A stretch of DNA of 32,911 nt from Phocaeicola plebeius (GTDB lineage Bacteria; Bacteroidota; Bacteroidia; Bacteroidales; Bacteroidaceae). The translations under genes were made by a program, and so were the position numbers. Shown one piece after another: positions 5,900-14,719 of this stretch. Below the pieces are notes generated by a model that was given only the letters and a program-made list of their open reading frames with translations, was not told where the DNA came from and made no database searches. The stretch lies in NCBI GenBank assembly GCA_004558305.1, contig SFDG01000027.1, forward strand, positions 1-32,911. The letters run 5' to 3'. How positions within the stretch are numbered: the stretch's first letter is position 1; each line of letters starts with the position of its first letter.

Positions 5900-7936
5900 A
5901 TGAACAGAAATACCAATGTACCCAATAAACCGAAGATGAACATCCCGCGACCCAGCCTGACCTGGCTGTATGTCGTCATCGCCCTGGTCATCGGCTACCT
6001 CTACTTCACGGGCGAGGAGGGAAGCGGCAGCCGGGAGGTCAACTACACCGAGTTCCAGCAGATGGTGAGCCAGGGATATGCCAGCAAGATCGTAGCCTAC
6101 GACGACAACTCCATCGAAATGTTCATCAAGCCCGAACACATCGTAGACGTATTCAAGAAAGATGCCGCCAAGGTGGGCCGCAGCCCCTTCGTCAAGGTGC
6201 AGGCCGGATCGATGGAGGCACTGGAGAAATTCATCGGCCAGGAGCAGGCCAACGGCCACTTCGACGGGGTAGTGAGCTACAAGAAGCAGGGCAACTACTT
6301 CGGCATGATTTTCTGGAACATCTTCCCTATCTTCCTGCTGGTGGGACTGTGGATGTTCATCATGCGGAGGATGGGCGGAGCGGCAGGTCCCGGAGCGCCG
6401 AACAACGTGTTCAGCGTGGGGAAAAGCCGTGCGCAGCTCTTCGAGAAGGGGTCGGCCAAAATCACGTTCAAGGACGTGGCGGGGCAGGCGGCCGCCAAGC
6501 AGGAGGTGCAAGAGATTGTAGACTTCCTGAAGCAGCCGCAGAAATATACCGAACTGGGCGGAAAAATCCCCAAGGGTGCCTTGCTGGTAGGCCCTCCGGG
6601 AACCGGTAAGACACTGCTGGCCAAGGCGGTGGCCGGCGAAGCGGACGTACCCTTCTTCTCCATGTCGGGCTCGGACTTCGTGGAGATGTTCGTGGGGGTG
6701 GGCGCATCGCGCGTGCGCGACCTGTTCCGCCAGGCGAAGGAGAAGGCTCCCTGCATTATCTTCATCGACGAAATAGACGCCGTGGGCCGGGCCCGCGGAA
6801 AGAACGCCAGCATGGGCGGCAACGACGAGCGCGAAAGTACGCTGAACCAGCTGCTGACGGAGATGGACGGATTCGGCTCGAACAGCGGGGTCATCATCCT
6901 GGCGGCCACCAACCGGGTGGACATCCTCGACAAGGCGCTGCTGCGGGCCGGACGGTTTGACCGGCAGATCTACGTAGACCTGCCCGACCTGAACGAGCGC
7001 AAGGAGGTATTCGGCGTGCACCTGCGTCCGCTGAAGCTGGACAAGACGGTGGATGTAGACCTGCTGGCCCGGCAGACTCCGGGATTCAGCGGGGCGGACA
7101 TCGCCAACGTGTGCAACGAGGCGGCCCTGATTGCGGCCCGCCACGGACAGGCGGCAGTGGGCAAGGAGGATTTCCTGGCGGCCATCGACCGCATTGTGGG
7201 CGGACTGGAGAAGAAGACCAAGGTGATGACGGCCGACGAGAAGCGGGCCATCGCCCTGCACGAGGCGGGCCATGCCACCATCTCGTGGTTTCTGGAACAT
7301 GCCAACCCGCTGATCAAGGTGACCATCGTGCCGCGCGGACGGGCACTGGGAGCTGCCTGGTACCTGCCCGAGGAACGCCAGATTACCACGAAGGAGCAGA
7401 TGCTGGACGAGATGTGCGCCACGCTGGGCGGACGGGCTGCCGAGGAACTGTTCATCGGCCATATCTCCACGGGGGCCATGAACGACCTGGAGCGCGTGAC
7501 CAAGCAGGCCTACGGGATGATTGCCTATGCGGGCATGAGTGAGGAGCTGCCGAACCTGTGCTACTACAACAGTGGCGAAGAATATATGTTCAACCGGCCT
7601 TACAGCGAACGGACCGCAGAGCTGATTGACAAGGGGGTGAAGGACATGATTGCCCGGCAATATGCCCGCGCGAAGGAGCTGCTGAACGAACATGCGGAGG
7701 GCCACAACCGGCTGGCCCAACTGCTCATCGAGAAGGAGGTGATCTTTGCCGAGGATGTGGAGAAGATCTTCGGCAAACGGCCGTGGGCTTCGCGCTCGGA
7801 AGAAATCATGGCGGAGGCCGAGGCGGCTCCTGCCCTGCCCGAACCGGGGCAGGCGCCGGCAGCGAAAGAGGCAGACGAAAAGCATCCGGACGAAAAGCAT
7901 CCGGAAGCCCCTGCGCAAGAAAGCCGGGAAGGTTGA
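5900..7936 (+). CDS. ftsH: ATP-dependent zinc metalloprotease FtsH
   Basis: A 678-residue membrane AAA+ protease that degrades membrane and short-lived cytosolic proteins. It has an N-terminal membrane segment (about residues 22-36), a periplasmic domain, and a second segment (about 138-154, IFWNIFPIFLLVGLWMF). The AAA module follows: Walker A GPPGTGKT at about 231-238, Walker B CIIFIDEIDAVGRARG, and the second region of homology ATNRVDILDKALLRAGRFDR. The zinc site HEAGH is at 454-458, with the third ligand Asp in AMNDLERVT. The C-terminal tail is Ala/Pro/Glu-rich with DEKHP repeated in tandem. No key residue is missing. Confidence 0.97.
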   Translation: MNRNTNVPNKPKMNIPRPSLTWLYVVIALVIGYLYFTGEEGSGSREVNYTEFQQMVSQGYASKIVAYDDNSIEMFIKPEHIVDVFKKDAAKVGRSPFVKVQAGSMEALEKFIGQEQANGHFDGVVSYKKQGNYFGMIFWNIFPIFLLVGLWMFIMRRMGGAAGPGAPNNVFSVGKSRAQLFEKGSAKITFKDVAGQAAAKQEVQEIVDFLKQPQKYTELGGKIPKGALLVGPPGTGKTLLAKAVAGEADVPFFSMSGSDFVEMFVGVGASRVRDLFRQAKEKAPCIIFIDEIDAVGRARGKNASMGGNDERESTLNQLLTEMDGFGSNSGVIILAATNRVDILDKALLRAGRFDRQIYVDLPDLNERKEVFGVHLRPLKLDKTVDVDLLARQTPGFSGADIANVCNEAALIAARHGQAAVGKEDFLAAIDRIVGGLEKKTKVMTADEKRAIALHEAGHATISWFLEHANPLIKVTIVPRGRALGAAWYLPEERQITTKEQMLDEMCATLGGRAAEELFIGHISTGAMNDLERVTKQAYGMIAYAGMSEELPNLCYYNSGEEYMFNRPYSERTAELIDKGVKDMIARQYARAKELLNEHAEGHNRLAQLLIEKEVIFAEDVEKIFGKRPWASRSEEIMAEAEAAPALPEPGQAPAAKEADEKHPDEKHPEAPAQESREG

Positions 7937-7967
7937 TTTTGTTTCATTACCTAATTTCTATACGACC

Positions 7968-8804
7968 GTGAAAAATAACTTTATCCAACGAGCCATTACA
8001 GGGGTCCTCTTCGTAGCCGTGTTGGTGGGCTGCATTCTGGGAGGACCCATCCCGTTCACCCTGCTTTTTGCAGGAATCACCGCACTGACCATCCATGAGT
8101 TCGGTACGCTGGTGAACCAGACCGGCCAGGTGCAGATGAACCGCCCGATTGCCATCCTGGCGGGCGTGTTCCTGTTCCTGAGCTTCGGGTATGCCGGCCT
8201 GATGCCGGGCCAATACAGCATCTTCATCCCCTACCTGTTCCTGCTGCTCTACCTGCTCATCAGCGAGCTGTACAAGAAGCAGCCGAACCCCGTGCAGAAC
8301 TGGGCGTACGGGATGATGAGCCAGGTGTATATCGCCCTGGCCTTCTCGCTGCTCAACGTGCTGGCCTACCACACCGACGGAACGTCGGGAGAACCGCAAT
8401 ACAATCCGGTGCTGCCGCTGTCTATCTTCATCTTCACCTGGGTGAACGATACGGGGGCCTACTGCACGGGGATGCTGTTTGGCAAGCACCGCCTGTTTGA
8501 GCGCATCTCGCCGAAGAAGTCGTGGGAAGGCTCCGTCGGGGGTGCGGCCTTCAGCCTGCTGGCCGCCGCCGTGATGAGCCGTTTCTTCCCCTTCCTCTCC
8601 CTGCCCCAGTGGATGGGACTGGGACTGACAGTCGTCGTCTTCGGCACCTGGGGGGACCTCACGGAATCGCTGCTGAAGCGGACCCTGGGCATCAAGGACT
8701 CGGGGAATATCCTGCCGGGCCACGGCGGGATGCTGGACCGCTTCGACAGCACGCTGATGGCAGTGCCGGCAGCCGTCATTTACCTGTACGTGGTTTCCCT
8801 CTGA
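7968..8804 (+). CDS. cdsA: Phosphatidate cytidylyltransferase CdsA
   Basis: Makes CDP-diacylglycerol from phosphatidic acid and CTP, the branch point of phospholipid synthesis, in the inner membrane. The 278 residues carry about eight hydrophobic segments and the CdsA signature SLLKRTLGIKDSGNILPGHG followed by GMLDRFD near the C-terminus. The GTG at 7968 is preferred because it gives the usual N-terminus (KNNFIQRAITGVLFV); the frame stays open upstream into ftsH, but that part is only a shadow of the ftsH tail. It follows ftsH by 31 bp. Its 3' end overlaps the 3' end of lpxB, on the other strand, by 29 bp. Confidence 0.94.
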   Translation: MKNNFIQRAITGVLFVAVLVGCILGGPIPFTLLFAGITALTIHEFGTLVNQTGQVQMNRPIAILAGVFLFLSFGYAGLMPGQYSIFIPYLFLLLYLLISELYKKQPNPVQNWAYGMMSQVYIALAFSLLNVLAYHTDGTSGEPQYNPVLPLSIFIFTWVNDTGAYCTGMLFGKHRLFERISPKKSWEGSVGGAAFSLLAAAVMSRFFPFLSLPQWMGLGLTVVVFGTWGDLTESLLKRTLGIKDSGNILPGHGGMLDRFDSTLMAVPAAVIYLYVVSL

Positions 8805-9933
8805 GGCAGTCCACCATCTGCCGGGCGGCCCTTCGGGAGGCTCCCGGGAGGCCCAGGCGGGCGGCCATTTCGCCGTAGCCTCTGATCATCGCCTCGCGCG
8901 AGGGCCCGTCAGGAAGAAGAAGCCCCAGCTGGTGGCGGATGTTATCGACAGTCATGGCATCCGCCACCAGTTCTTTTACCACCTCGCGCCCGGCAATGAG
9001 GTTGACGAGCGAGATGTAGGGCACCTTGAGCAGCCGCTTCCGCAGAAAGGAGACAAAGCGGCCGGCAGGGGTATAGTAGCAGACCACCTGGGGCACACCG
9101 AGCAGGGCGGCCTCGAGGGTGGCCGTCCCCGAAGTGACCAGGGCCACACGGGACTGCTGGAGCAAGGCGTAGGTCTGCCCGAAGACCACCGGGACCTGGG
9201 CGGGCAGGAAGCGGCGGTAGAAGGAGGGGTCGATGCCGGGGGCCCCGGCCACCACCGCCTGGCAGTCGGGGAAAGCGCGGACCGCCTCGACCATCCGGGG
9301 GAGGTTGTCCTTGATCTCCTGCCTGCGGCTGCCGGCCAGCAGGGCAATGATGGGGCGCGAACCGCCTCCGCAGGCGGCCATGAGCCCTTCTAACGGCGAC
9401 GAAGCGGAACGGGACTGCCGGAAATCGGCGATGGCATCGACACAGGGATTGCCCACGTAGTGGACGGGGTAGCCGTGTTTCTTCTCGAAGAAGTCGACCT
9501 CGAACGGCAGGATGGAGAACAGTTCGTCTACATCGCGGCGGATATTCCGGATGCGGTATTCCTTCCAGGCCCATATCTTGGGCGAAATGTAGTAGTAGAC
9601 GGGAATCTGGGTGTGGCGCTTGATGTAGTGCGCTATCTTCAGGTTGAATCCGGGATAGTCTACCAGTATCAGCACGTCGGGCTGCCACTGCACGATGTCG
9701 CGGCGGCAGAAGGCCATGTTGCGGAAAATGGTGGGCAGGTGGAGCAGGACGGGGATGAAGCCCATGTAGGCCAGTTCGCGGTAGTGCTTCACGAGGGTGC
9801 CGCCGGCAGCCTGCATCAGGTCGCCTCCGAAGAAGCGGAACTCTGCCTGGGGGTCTACGTCGCGCAGGGCCTTCATCAGGTTGGAGGCATGGAGGTCGCC
9901 CGATGCCTCGCCCACAATCAGGTAGTACTTCAT
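8776..9933 (-). CDS. lpxB: Lipid-A-disaccharide synthase LpxB
   Basis: Condenses UDP-2,3-diacylglucosamine with lipid X to form the lipid A disaccharide at the inner face of the inner membrane. The 385 residues match the family length. Visible features are the N-terminal GEASGDLHASNLMKAL, the YYYISPKIWAWKEYR block (about residues 112-126), PFEVDFFEKKHG and YVGNPCVDA, the nucleotide-sugar region ALLAGSRRQEIKDNLPRM, and the GT-B C-terminal motif TSGTATLEAALLGVPQVVCY. Its start overlaps the surE stop by 4 bp, so the two are co-translated. Confidence 0.96.
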   Translation of the reverse strand: MKYYLIVGEASGDLHASNLMKALRDVDPQAEFRFFGGDLMQAAGGTLVKHYRELAYMGFIPVLLHLPTIFRNMAFCRRDIVQWQPDVLILVDYPGFNLKIAHYIKRHTQIPVYYYISPKIWAWKEYRIRNIRRDVDELFSILPFEVDFFEKKHGYPVHYVGNPCVDAIADFRQSRSASSPLEGLMAACGGGSRPIIALLAGSRRQEIKDNLPRMVEAVRAFPDCQAVVAGAPGIDPSFYRRFLPAQVPVVFGQTYALLQQSRVALVTSGTATLEAALLGVPQVVCYYTPAGRFVSFLRKRLLKVPYISLVNLIAGREVVKELVADAMTVDNIRHQLGLLLPDGPSREAMIRGYGEMAARLGLPGASRRAARQMVDCLRGKPRTGK

Positions 9934-10697
9934 AGCTCCCAGCCTTTCATTTCTTCGAGCAGCGCATAGGCCGTCATGTCAATCTGCGTAGGGGTAATGG
10001 CCACGTAGCCGTGGTCGAGGGCCCAATGGTCGGTTTCCTCGGCATCCGGCTCCAGGTTGTCGTAGTAGCCGGTGAGCCAGTAATACTGCCCTCCCTTGGG
10101 ATGGGTATGGGGCTCGTACTCGCCCCGCCATACGCCCCGTGTCTGGCGGCAGAGGCGGATGCCCTTCAGTACGGGGACATCGGGGAAATTGACATTCAGG
10201 CAGGTGCCCACGGGCAGTCCCCGGCGGATCACTTCCTCGGTGATGCGGCGCACGCAGGGCAGTACGGGTGCGAAGTCGGCATCGGGGGCATGGTTGCACA
10301 GGGAGAAGCCGATGGCGGGCAGCTGCTTGAGGCAGCCTTCGATGACCACGCCCATGGTACCGGAATAGTGGACATTGACCGACGAATTGTCGCCATGGTT
10401 GATGCCGCCGATGACCAGGTCGGGCTGGCGGGGCACCACGGCATGAAGGGCCAGCTTCACGCAGTCGACGGGGGTGCCGTTGCACTGGTAGACGCTCACC
10501 CCCGGCTCCTTATATAATAAGGTAACGCGCAGGGGCACATCGGAGGTAATGGCCGCCGAAGCTCCCGAGCGCGGTCCGTCGGGGGCCACCACCACAAGGT
10601 CGGCAAAGGGGCGCAATGCCTCCATCAGTTCGTGCAGTCCCTTGGCACGTACACCGTCGTCGTTCGACAATAATAGTAATGGTCTGTTTTTCATCAT
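9930..10697 (-). CDS. surE: 5'/3'-nucleotidase SurE
   Basis: A survival-protein phosphatase that hydrolyses nucleoside monophosphates with a divalent metal. The 255 residues contain the metal-binding LLSNDDGVRAKG near the N-terminus, VVAPDGPRSGASAAIT, the CNGTPVDCVKLAL segment, IGGINHGDNSSVNVHYSGTM, and the C-terminal YVAITPTQIDMT. All core acidic and Asn ligands are present. It is first in a two-gene minus-strand operon with lpxB and divergent from parA. Confidence 0.96.
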   Translation of the reverse strand: MMKNRPLLLLSNDDGVRAKGLHELMEALRPFADLVVVAPDGPRSGASAAITSDVPLRVTLLYKEPGVSVYQCNGTPVDCVKLALHAVVPRQPDLVIGGINHGDNSSVNVHYSGTMGVVIEGCLKQLPAIGFSLCNHAPDADFAPVLPCVRRITEEVIRRGLPVGTCLNVNFPDVPVLKGIRLCRQTRGVWRGEYEPHTHPKGGQYYWLTGYYDNLEPDAEETDHWALDHGYVAITPTQIDMTAYALLEEMKGWEL

Positions 10698-10722
10698 TCT
10701 GCTCTTTCGTTTGATTCGGCAG

Positions 10723-10730
10723 CAAAGGTA
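10723..10730 (-). promoter_or_regulatory. -7 box of the surE promoter
   Basis: On the minus strand this reads TACCTTTG, a match to TAnnTTTG, 26 bp before the surE start. No clear -33 box was seen. It lies 13 bp from the plus-strand -7 box of parA, so the two promoters of this divergent region overlap. Confidence 0.55.
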
Positions 10731-10743
10731 AGGAAAAAATGCG

Positions 10744-10751
10744 TATCTTTG
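10744..10751 (+). promoter_or_regulatory. -7 box of the parA operon promoter
   Basis: TATCTTTG matches the Bacteroidetes -7 consensus; the -33 box is poor. It leaves a leader of roughly 110 nt before parA. Confidence 0.5.
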
Positions 10752-10867
10752 CCCTGCGAAGTTATTAACAAATAGGGCGAGTTATCAACATTTCAGTAAT
10801 TGTTACCACTTTTTAATAGGCAATCTCGCCGATTATTCGTTACTTCGCACCGATAAACAAGATGAAT

Positions 10868-11635
10868 ATGGGAAAAATTATTGCTTTGGCCAATCAGAAG
10901 GGCGGAGTGGGCAAGACCACCACGACCATCAACCTGGCTGCATCACTGGCTACGCTCGAAAAGAAAGTACTGGTCGTCGATGCTGATCCTCAGGCAAATG
11001 CCTCATCCGGACTGGGAGTCGACCTGAAGGATATCGACTGCTCCATCTACGAGTGCCTCATCAACCACACGGACATCCGGGAAGCGATCTACACCACCGA
11101 CATCGAGGGACTGGACATCATCCCCTCCCACATCGACCTGGTGGGGGCGGAAATCGAAATGCTCAACCTGGACAACCGCGAAAAAATCATGTATCAGGCC
11201 CTGAAGCCGATGATAGACGCGTACGACTACATCCTGATAGACTGCTCTCCCTCGCTGGGACTCATCACCATCAATGCGCTGACGGCGGCCAACTCGGTCA
11301 TCATCCCGGTGCAGTGTGAGTATTTTGCCCTGGAAGGCATCAGCAAACTGCTGAACACCATCAAGATCATCAAGACAAAACTGAATCCGGGACTGGAAAT
11401 CGAAGGCTTCCTGCTCACCATGTTCGACTCGCGCCTGCGCCTGGCCAACCAGATCTACGACGAAGTGAAACGCCACTTCCAGGAACTGGTGTTCAAGACC
11501 ATCATCCAGCGGAACGTGAAACTGAGCGAAGCGCCCAGCCACGGCATTCCCGCCATCCTCTACGACGCCGACTCCACGGGAGCCAAGAACCACCTGGCAC
11601 TGGCCAAGGAAATCATTACCAAAAACAAGAAGTGA
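10868..11635 (+). CDS. parA: Chromosome-partitioning ATPase ParA (Soj)
   Basis: A deviant Walker ATPase that works with ParB to segregate origins. From ATG 10868 it has 255 residues. The deviant Walker A KGGVGKTTTT is at residues 11-20, VLVVDADPQANASSGLG follows, YDYILIDCSPSLGLITINAL forms Walker B and switch, and CEYFALEGISKLL is typical of Soj proteins. The ATG at 10868 (MGKIIALANQ) is preferred over 10862 (two residues longer) because the family usually starts there; no Shine-Dalgarno separates them. parB begins 5 bp after the stop. Confidence 0.95.
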   Translation: MGKIIALANQKGGVGKTTTTINLAASLATLEKKVLVVDADPQANASSGLGVDLKDIDCSIYECLINHTDIREAIYTTDIEGLDIIPSHIDLVGAEIEMLNLDNREKIMYQALKPMIDAYDYILIDCSPSLGLITINALTAANSVIIPVQCEYFALEGISKLLNTIKIIKTKLNPGLEIEGFLLTMFDSRLRLANQIYDEVKRHFQELVFKTIIQRNVKLSEAPSHGIPAILYDADSTGAKNHLALAKEIITKNKK

Positions 11636-11640
11636 ACGCT

Positions 11641-12537
11641 ATGGCCGTACAGAAGAAATTTGCCTTGGGACGGGGACTCGATGCACTGATCTCGACCGAA
11701 GAGGTGCATACCTCCGGCTCCTCCTCCATCAGCGAAATAGCACTGGACAAGATTTCGGTCAACCCCAACCAGCCCCGCCGCGAGTTCGACCCGATTGCCC
11801 TGCAGGAACTGGCCGACTCGATTGCCGAAATCGGCATCATCCAGCCGGTCACCCTGCGCCAGATCAGCGAAGACGCCTACCAGCTCATCGCCGGCGAACG
11901 CCGCTTCAGGGCCTCCCGGCTGGCCGGACTGACGGCCATCCCGGCCTATATCCGGACGGCGGACGACGAGAACGTGATGGAAATGGCACTGGTGGAGAAC
12001 ATCCAGCGCGAAGACCTGAACGCCCTGGAAATCGCCCTGGCCTACCAGCACCTCATCGAGCAGTATAACCTGACGCAGGAGGGACTGAGCGAACGGGTGG
12101 GCAAGAAGCGGACCACCATTGCCAACTACCTGCGCCTGCTGAAACTGCCGGCTCCCATCCAGATGGCCCTGAAGAACAAGGAAATCGACATGGGACACGC
12201 CCGCGCTCTGCTGGCACTGGAGGACCCGAAGGCCCAGATCGACATCTTCCACGAAACGGTGACGAACGGCTATTCCGTGCGCAAGGTGGAGGAGATGGTA
12301 AAGGCCCTCGCCCAGGGAGAGGGCGTGGAATCGTCGGGCAAGAAGATCAGTCCCAAAGGGGCCCGGCTGTCGGAGGAATACACGCTGCTCCAGAACCACC
12401 TGTGCAGTTTCTTCGGTGCCAAGGTGCAGCTGTCGTGCAGCGACAAGGGCAAGGGGAAAATCAGCATCCCCTTCAGCAGCGAGGCCGATCTGGAGCGTAT
12501 CATGGAGATATTGGACAAACTGAAACCCAACGAATAA
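11641..12537 (+). CDS. parB: Chromosome-partitioning protein ParB (Spo0J)
   Basis: A 298-residue CTP-dependent DNA clamp that loads at parS. The N-terminal LGRGLDALIS segment stimulates ParA ATPase. The ParB/Srx CTPase domain follows with NPNQPRREFD and the GERRFRASR box (about residues 84-92), then VENIQREDLNALE, a helix-turn-helix (LSERVGKKRTTIANYLRLLKL) and a C-terminal dimerisation domain. ATG 11641 is used rather than the in-frame GTG at 11632, which lies inside the parA stop region and adds residues the family lacks. I did not find a clear parS palindrome nearby. Confidence 0.95.
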   Translation: MAVQKKFALGRGLDALISTEEVHTSGSSSISEIALDKISVNPNQPRREFDPIALQELADSIAEIGIIQPVTLRQISEDAYQLIAGERRFRASRLAGLTAIPAYIRTADDENVMEMALVENIQREDLNALEIALAYQHLIEQYNLTQEGLSERVGKKRTTIANYLRLLKLPAPIQMALKNKEIDMGHARALLALEDPKAQIDIFHETVTNGYSVRKVEEMVKALAQGEGVESSGKKISPKGARLSEEYTLLQNHLCSFFGAKVQLSCSDKGKGKISIPFSSEADLERIMEILDKLKPNE

Positions 12538-12553
12538 CCAAACAAGACGAACG

Positions 12554-13363
12554 TTGAAAAAGGAATTTCTGACATATGGACTGTATGCCGTGCTGACGGC
12601 CTTCCTGCTGGTGCTGGGAACGGGAGAGGCCAGTGGCCAACGTGCCCGGAAGCACCGCTCGGGACAGCTGACGGCCGACTCGCTGCGGGCACAGTTCGCC
12701 GCCGACAGCCTGGCGCTGCTGGATACCGTCAGGGTGGCCGACCCTTCCCTCCTCCGTCCGGACGACCTGGAGGCACCGGCCGACACGGCCCGCCTGTTCG
12801 CCGCCGCAGACTCGACGATGAAGGCCGCCGCCAACCCTCCCCTCCGGAAAGAGAAGAAGACCTGGCTTCCCGTGCCCAACCGGGCCGTCTGGCTGTCGCT
12901 GGCCATCCCCGGCGCGGGACAGATCTACAACCACAAGTACTGGAAACTGCCCATCATCTACGGAGGATTCGTGGGCTGTGCCTACGCGCTGACCTGGAAC
13001 GGCAACATGTACAAGGACTACTCGCAGGCCTATCAGGACATCATGAGCGACAACCTCAACAACAACAGCTACATGGACTTCCTCCCCGCCGGCTATACGC
13101 AGGAGATGGTGATGCAGCGGAAAAGCTACTACCAGGAGCTGTTCCGCAAGCGCAAGGACCTCTACCGCCGCCAGCGCGACCTGAGCATCTTCGCCTTCAT
13201 CGGTGTCTACCTGCTGTCGGTCATCGATGCCTACGTGGATGCCGAACTGTCCAACTTCGACATCTCCAACGACCTGGGGATGCGGCTGGAACCTACGATA
13301 TTTAACGATGCAGTGCGCCACCGCCCGGAGGCCGTGGGACTGCAATGCAGCTTTACCTTCTAA
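12554..13363 (+). CDS. DUF5683 membrane protein
   Basis: A 269-residue protein with a TTG start that gives a proper signal sequence (KKEFLTYGLYAVLTAFLLVL). A low-complexity Ala/Asp-rich linker leads to the DUF5683 domain: PNRAVWLSLAIPGAGQIYNHKYWKLP (about residues 110-135), GGFVGCAYALTWN, then RRQRDLSIFAFIGVYLLSVIDAYVDAEL. Two or three membrane segments are likely. The function is unknown, but its position between parB and a lytic transglycosylase in a conserved Bacteroidales cluster points to an envelope or cell-cycle role. Confidence 0.85.
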   Translation: MKKEFLTYGLYAVLTAFLLVLGTGEASGQRARKHRSGQLTADSLRAQFAADSLALLDTVRVADPSLLRPDDLEAPADTARLFAAADSTMKAAANPPLRKEKKTWLPVPNRAVWLSLAIPGAGQIYNHKYWKLPIIYGGFVGCAYALTWNGNMYKDYSQAYQDIMSDNLNNNSYMDFLPAGYTQEMVMQRKSYYQELFRKRKDLYRRQRDLSIFAFIGVYLLSVIDAYVDAELSNFDISNDLGMRLEPTIFNDAVRHRPEAVGLQCSFTF

Positions 13364-13377
13364 GACTACCTACCACC

Positions 13378-14649
13378 ATGAAAAAACTGATTATCGGAAT
13401 ATGTGCCTTCCTGAGCCTGTCGTCGAACCTGACCGCCCAGAAGACCATGAAGAGCATCACCGTGAAGACGGAAGCGGGCAAGAACGAGGTCATCGACCTG
13501 CCGCAAGGACTGCTGTCGGAAACCGACAGCCTGTATCTGGACTGGATTTCCCGGAACTATATCGACTGGGGCGAAAACTGTACGGCTACGGCGGCCAACC
13601 CCACCGTCAGCGACTCGGTCTACATCGACCGCCTGCAGCGGATTCCCGCCCTCATCGAAATGCCTTTCAACAGCATCGTCCGCGAATTCATCGAGATGTA
13701 CGCCACCCGCCTGCGCCAGAAGGTGGCCTTCATCCTCAGTGCCAACAACCTCTACATGCCCATCATCGAGGAGGCATTCGACCTCTACGACCTGCCGCTG
13801 GAGCTGAAATACCTGCCCGTCATCGAGTCGGCCATGAACCCGACGGCCACCTCGGCACAGGGAGCCGTGGGGCTGTGGCAGTTCATGCTGGGCACCGGCA
13901 AGGTGTACGGACTGAAGGTCACCTCGCTCATCGACGAGCGGCGCGACCCGGTGAAGTCGACCCGTGCGGCTGCCCGCTACCTGAGAGACCTCTACGACAT
14001 CTACCACGACTGGAACCTGGTGCTGGCCGCCTACAACTGCGGGCCGGGTGTCATCAACAAGGCCATCCGCCGCGCCGGCGGGGAGAAGGACTTCTGGGCC
14101 CTCTATGACTACCTGCCCTCCACCACGCGCGGATATGTGCCGGCCTTCATCGCCGCCAACTACATCATGAACTACTACTGCGAGCACAATATCAGTCCGC
14201 TGGACATGAAACTGCCGGACAGCACGGACACCCTGCTCATTTCGCGTCCGCTCAGCCTGCAGCAAGTATCGCAGGTCTGCGGCATCCACATCGACCAGCT
14301 GCGGGCCCTCAATCCGGAATTCAAGAAAGACCTGATTCCGGGCAACGAGGAACCCTATGCCCTGCGCCTGCCCACCCCGCTCATCAGCACCTTTCTCGAC
14401 CGGGAGGACAGCATCTACAACTACAAGCCCGACACCTACATCGGCCGCCGCACGACGGTGGAGGTGAAGTCGGCTTCGCGCACCTCTTCAGGCGCATCGA
14501 ACGGGAAGGCCGTCTACCATAAGATACGCAACGGAGAGACCCTGGGCAGCATCGCCGCCAAGTATAAAGTGAGCGTTTCGCAACTCCAGAAACTGAACGG
14601 CATCAAGGGAACGGCCATCCGTGCAGGAAAATCCATCCGAATCCGATAA
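13378..14649 (+). CDS. mltD: Membrane-bound lytic murein transglycosylase D-like (SLT + LysM)
   Basis: A 423-residue periplasmic enzyme that cleaves MurNAc-GlcNAc links to 1,6-anhydro ends. The signal peptide is KKLIIGICAFLSLSSNLTAQ. The SLT domain has the catalytic Glu in PVIESAMNPTATSAQGAVG, then WQFM (about residues 150-176), and AAYNCGPGVINKAI further on. One C-terminal LysM module (YHKIRNGETLGSIAAKYKVS, about 380-423) binds peptidoglycan. ATG 13378 is chosen because it begins the signal peptide; the upstream in-frame codons overlap the preceding gene. The cluster position suggests coupling of division and wall turnover. Confidence 0.92.
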   Translation: MKKLIIGICAFLSLSSNLTAQKTMKSITVKTEAGKNEVIDLPQGLLSETDSLYLDWISRNYIDWGENCTATAANPTVSDSVYIDRLQRIPALIEMPFNSIVREFIEMYATRLRQKVAFILSANNLYMPIIEEAFDLYDLPLELKYLPVIESAMNPTATSAQGAVGLWQFMLGTGKVYGLKVTSLIDERRDPVKSTRAAARYLRDLYDIYHDWNLVLAAYNCGPGVINKAIRRAGGEKDFWALYDYLPSTTRGYVPAFIAANYIMNYYCEHNISPLDMKLPDSTDTLLISRPLSLQQVSQVCGIHIDQLRALNPEFKKDLIPGNEEPYALRLPTPLISTFLDREDSIYNYKPDTYIGRRTTVEVKSASRTSSGASNGKAVYHKIRNGETLGSIAAKYKVSVSQLQKLNGIKGTAIRAGKSIRIR

Positions 14650-14664
14650 AAAGTCCGGTATTTC

Positions 14665-14694
14665 TTGCATAGTATTATAGATTTCATATATTTG
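14665..14694 (+). promoter_or_regulatory. Promoter of the rel gene
   Basis: TTG at 14665-14667, a 19-bp spacer, and TATATTTG at 14687-14694 match the Bacteroidetes consensus, 25 bp before the start codon. The gene therefore has its own promoter despite following mltD by only 70 bp. Confidence 0.7.
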
Positions 14695-14719
14695 CATCTA
14701 ATTTGCAAGGAATACCATT

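Noticed and set aside
5882..7918. Long minus-strand open frame (678 codons) opposite ftsH
   Set aside because: It mirrors ftsH codon by codon. The product is His/Arg/Leu-rich with no domain, while the plus strand encodes a complete, motif-perfect FtsH.
10698..12560. Possible parS centromere near parAB
   Set aside because: I looked for a palindrome of the TGTTCCACGTGGAACA kind and saw none in the parAB neighbourhood by eye. A motif scan could still find a divergent site outside.
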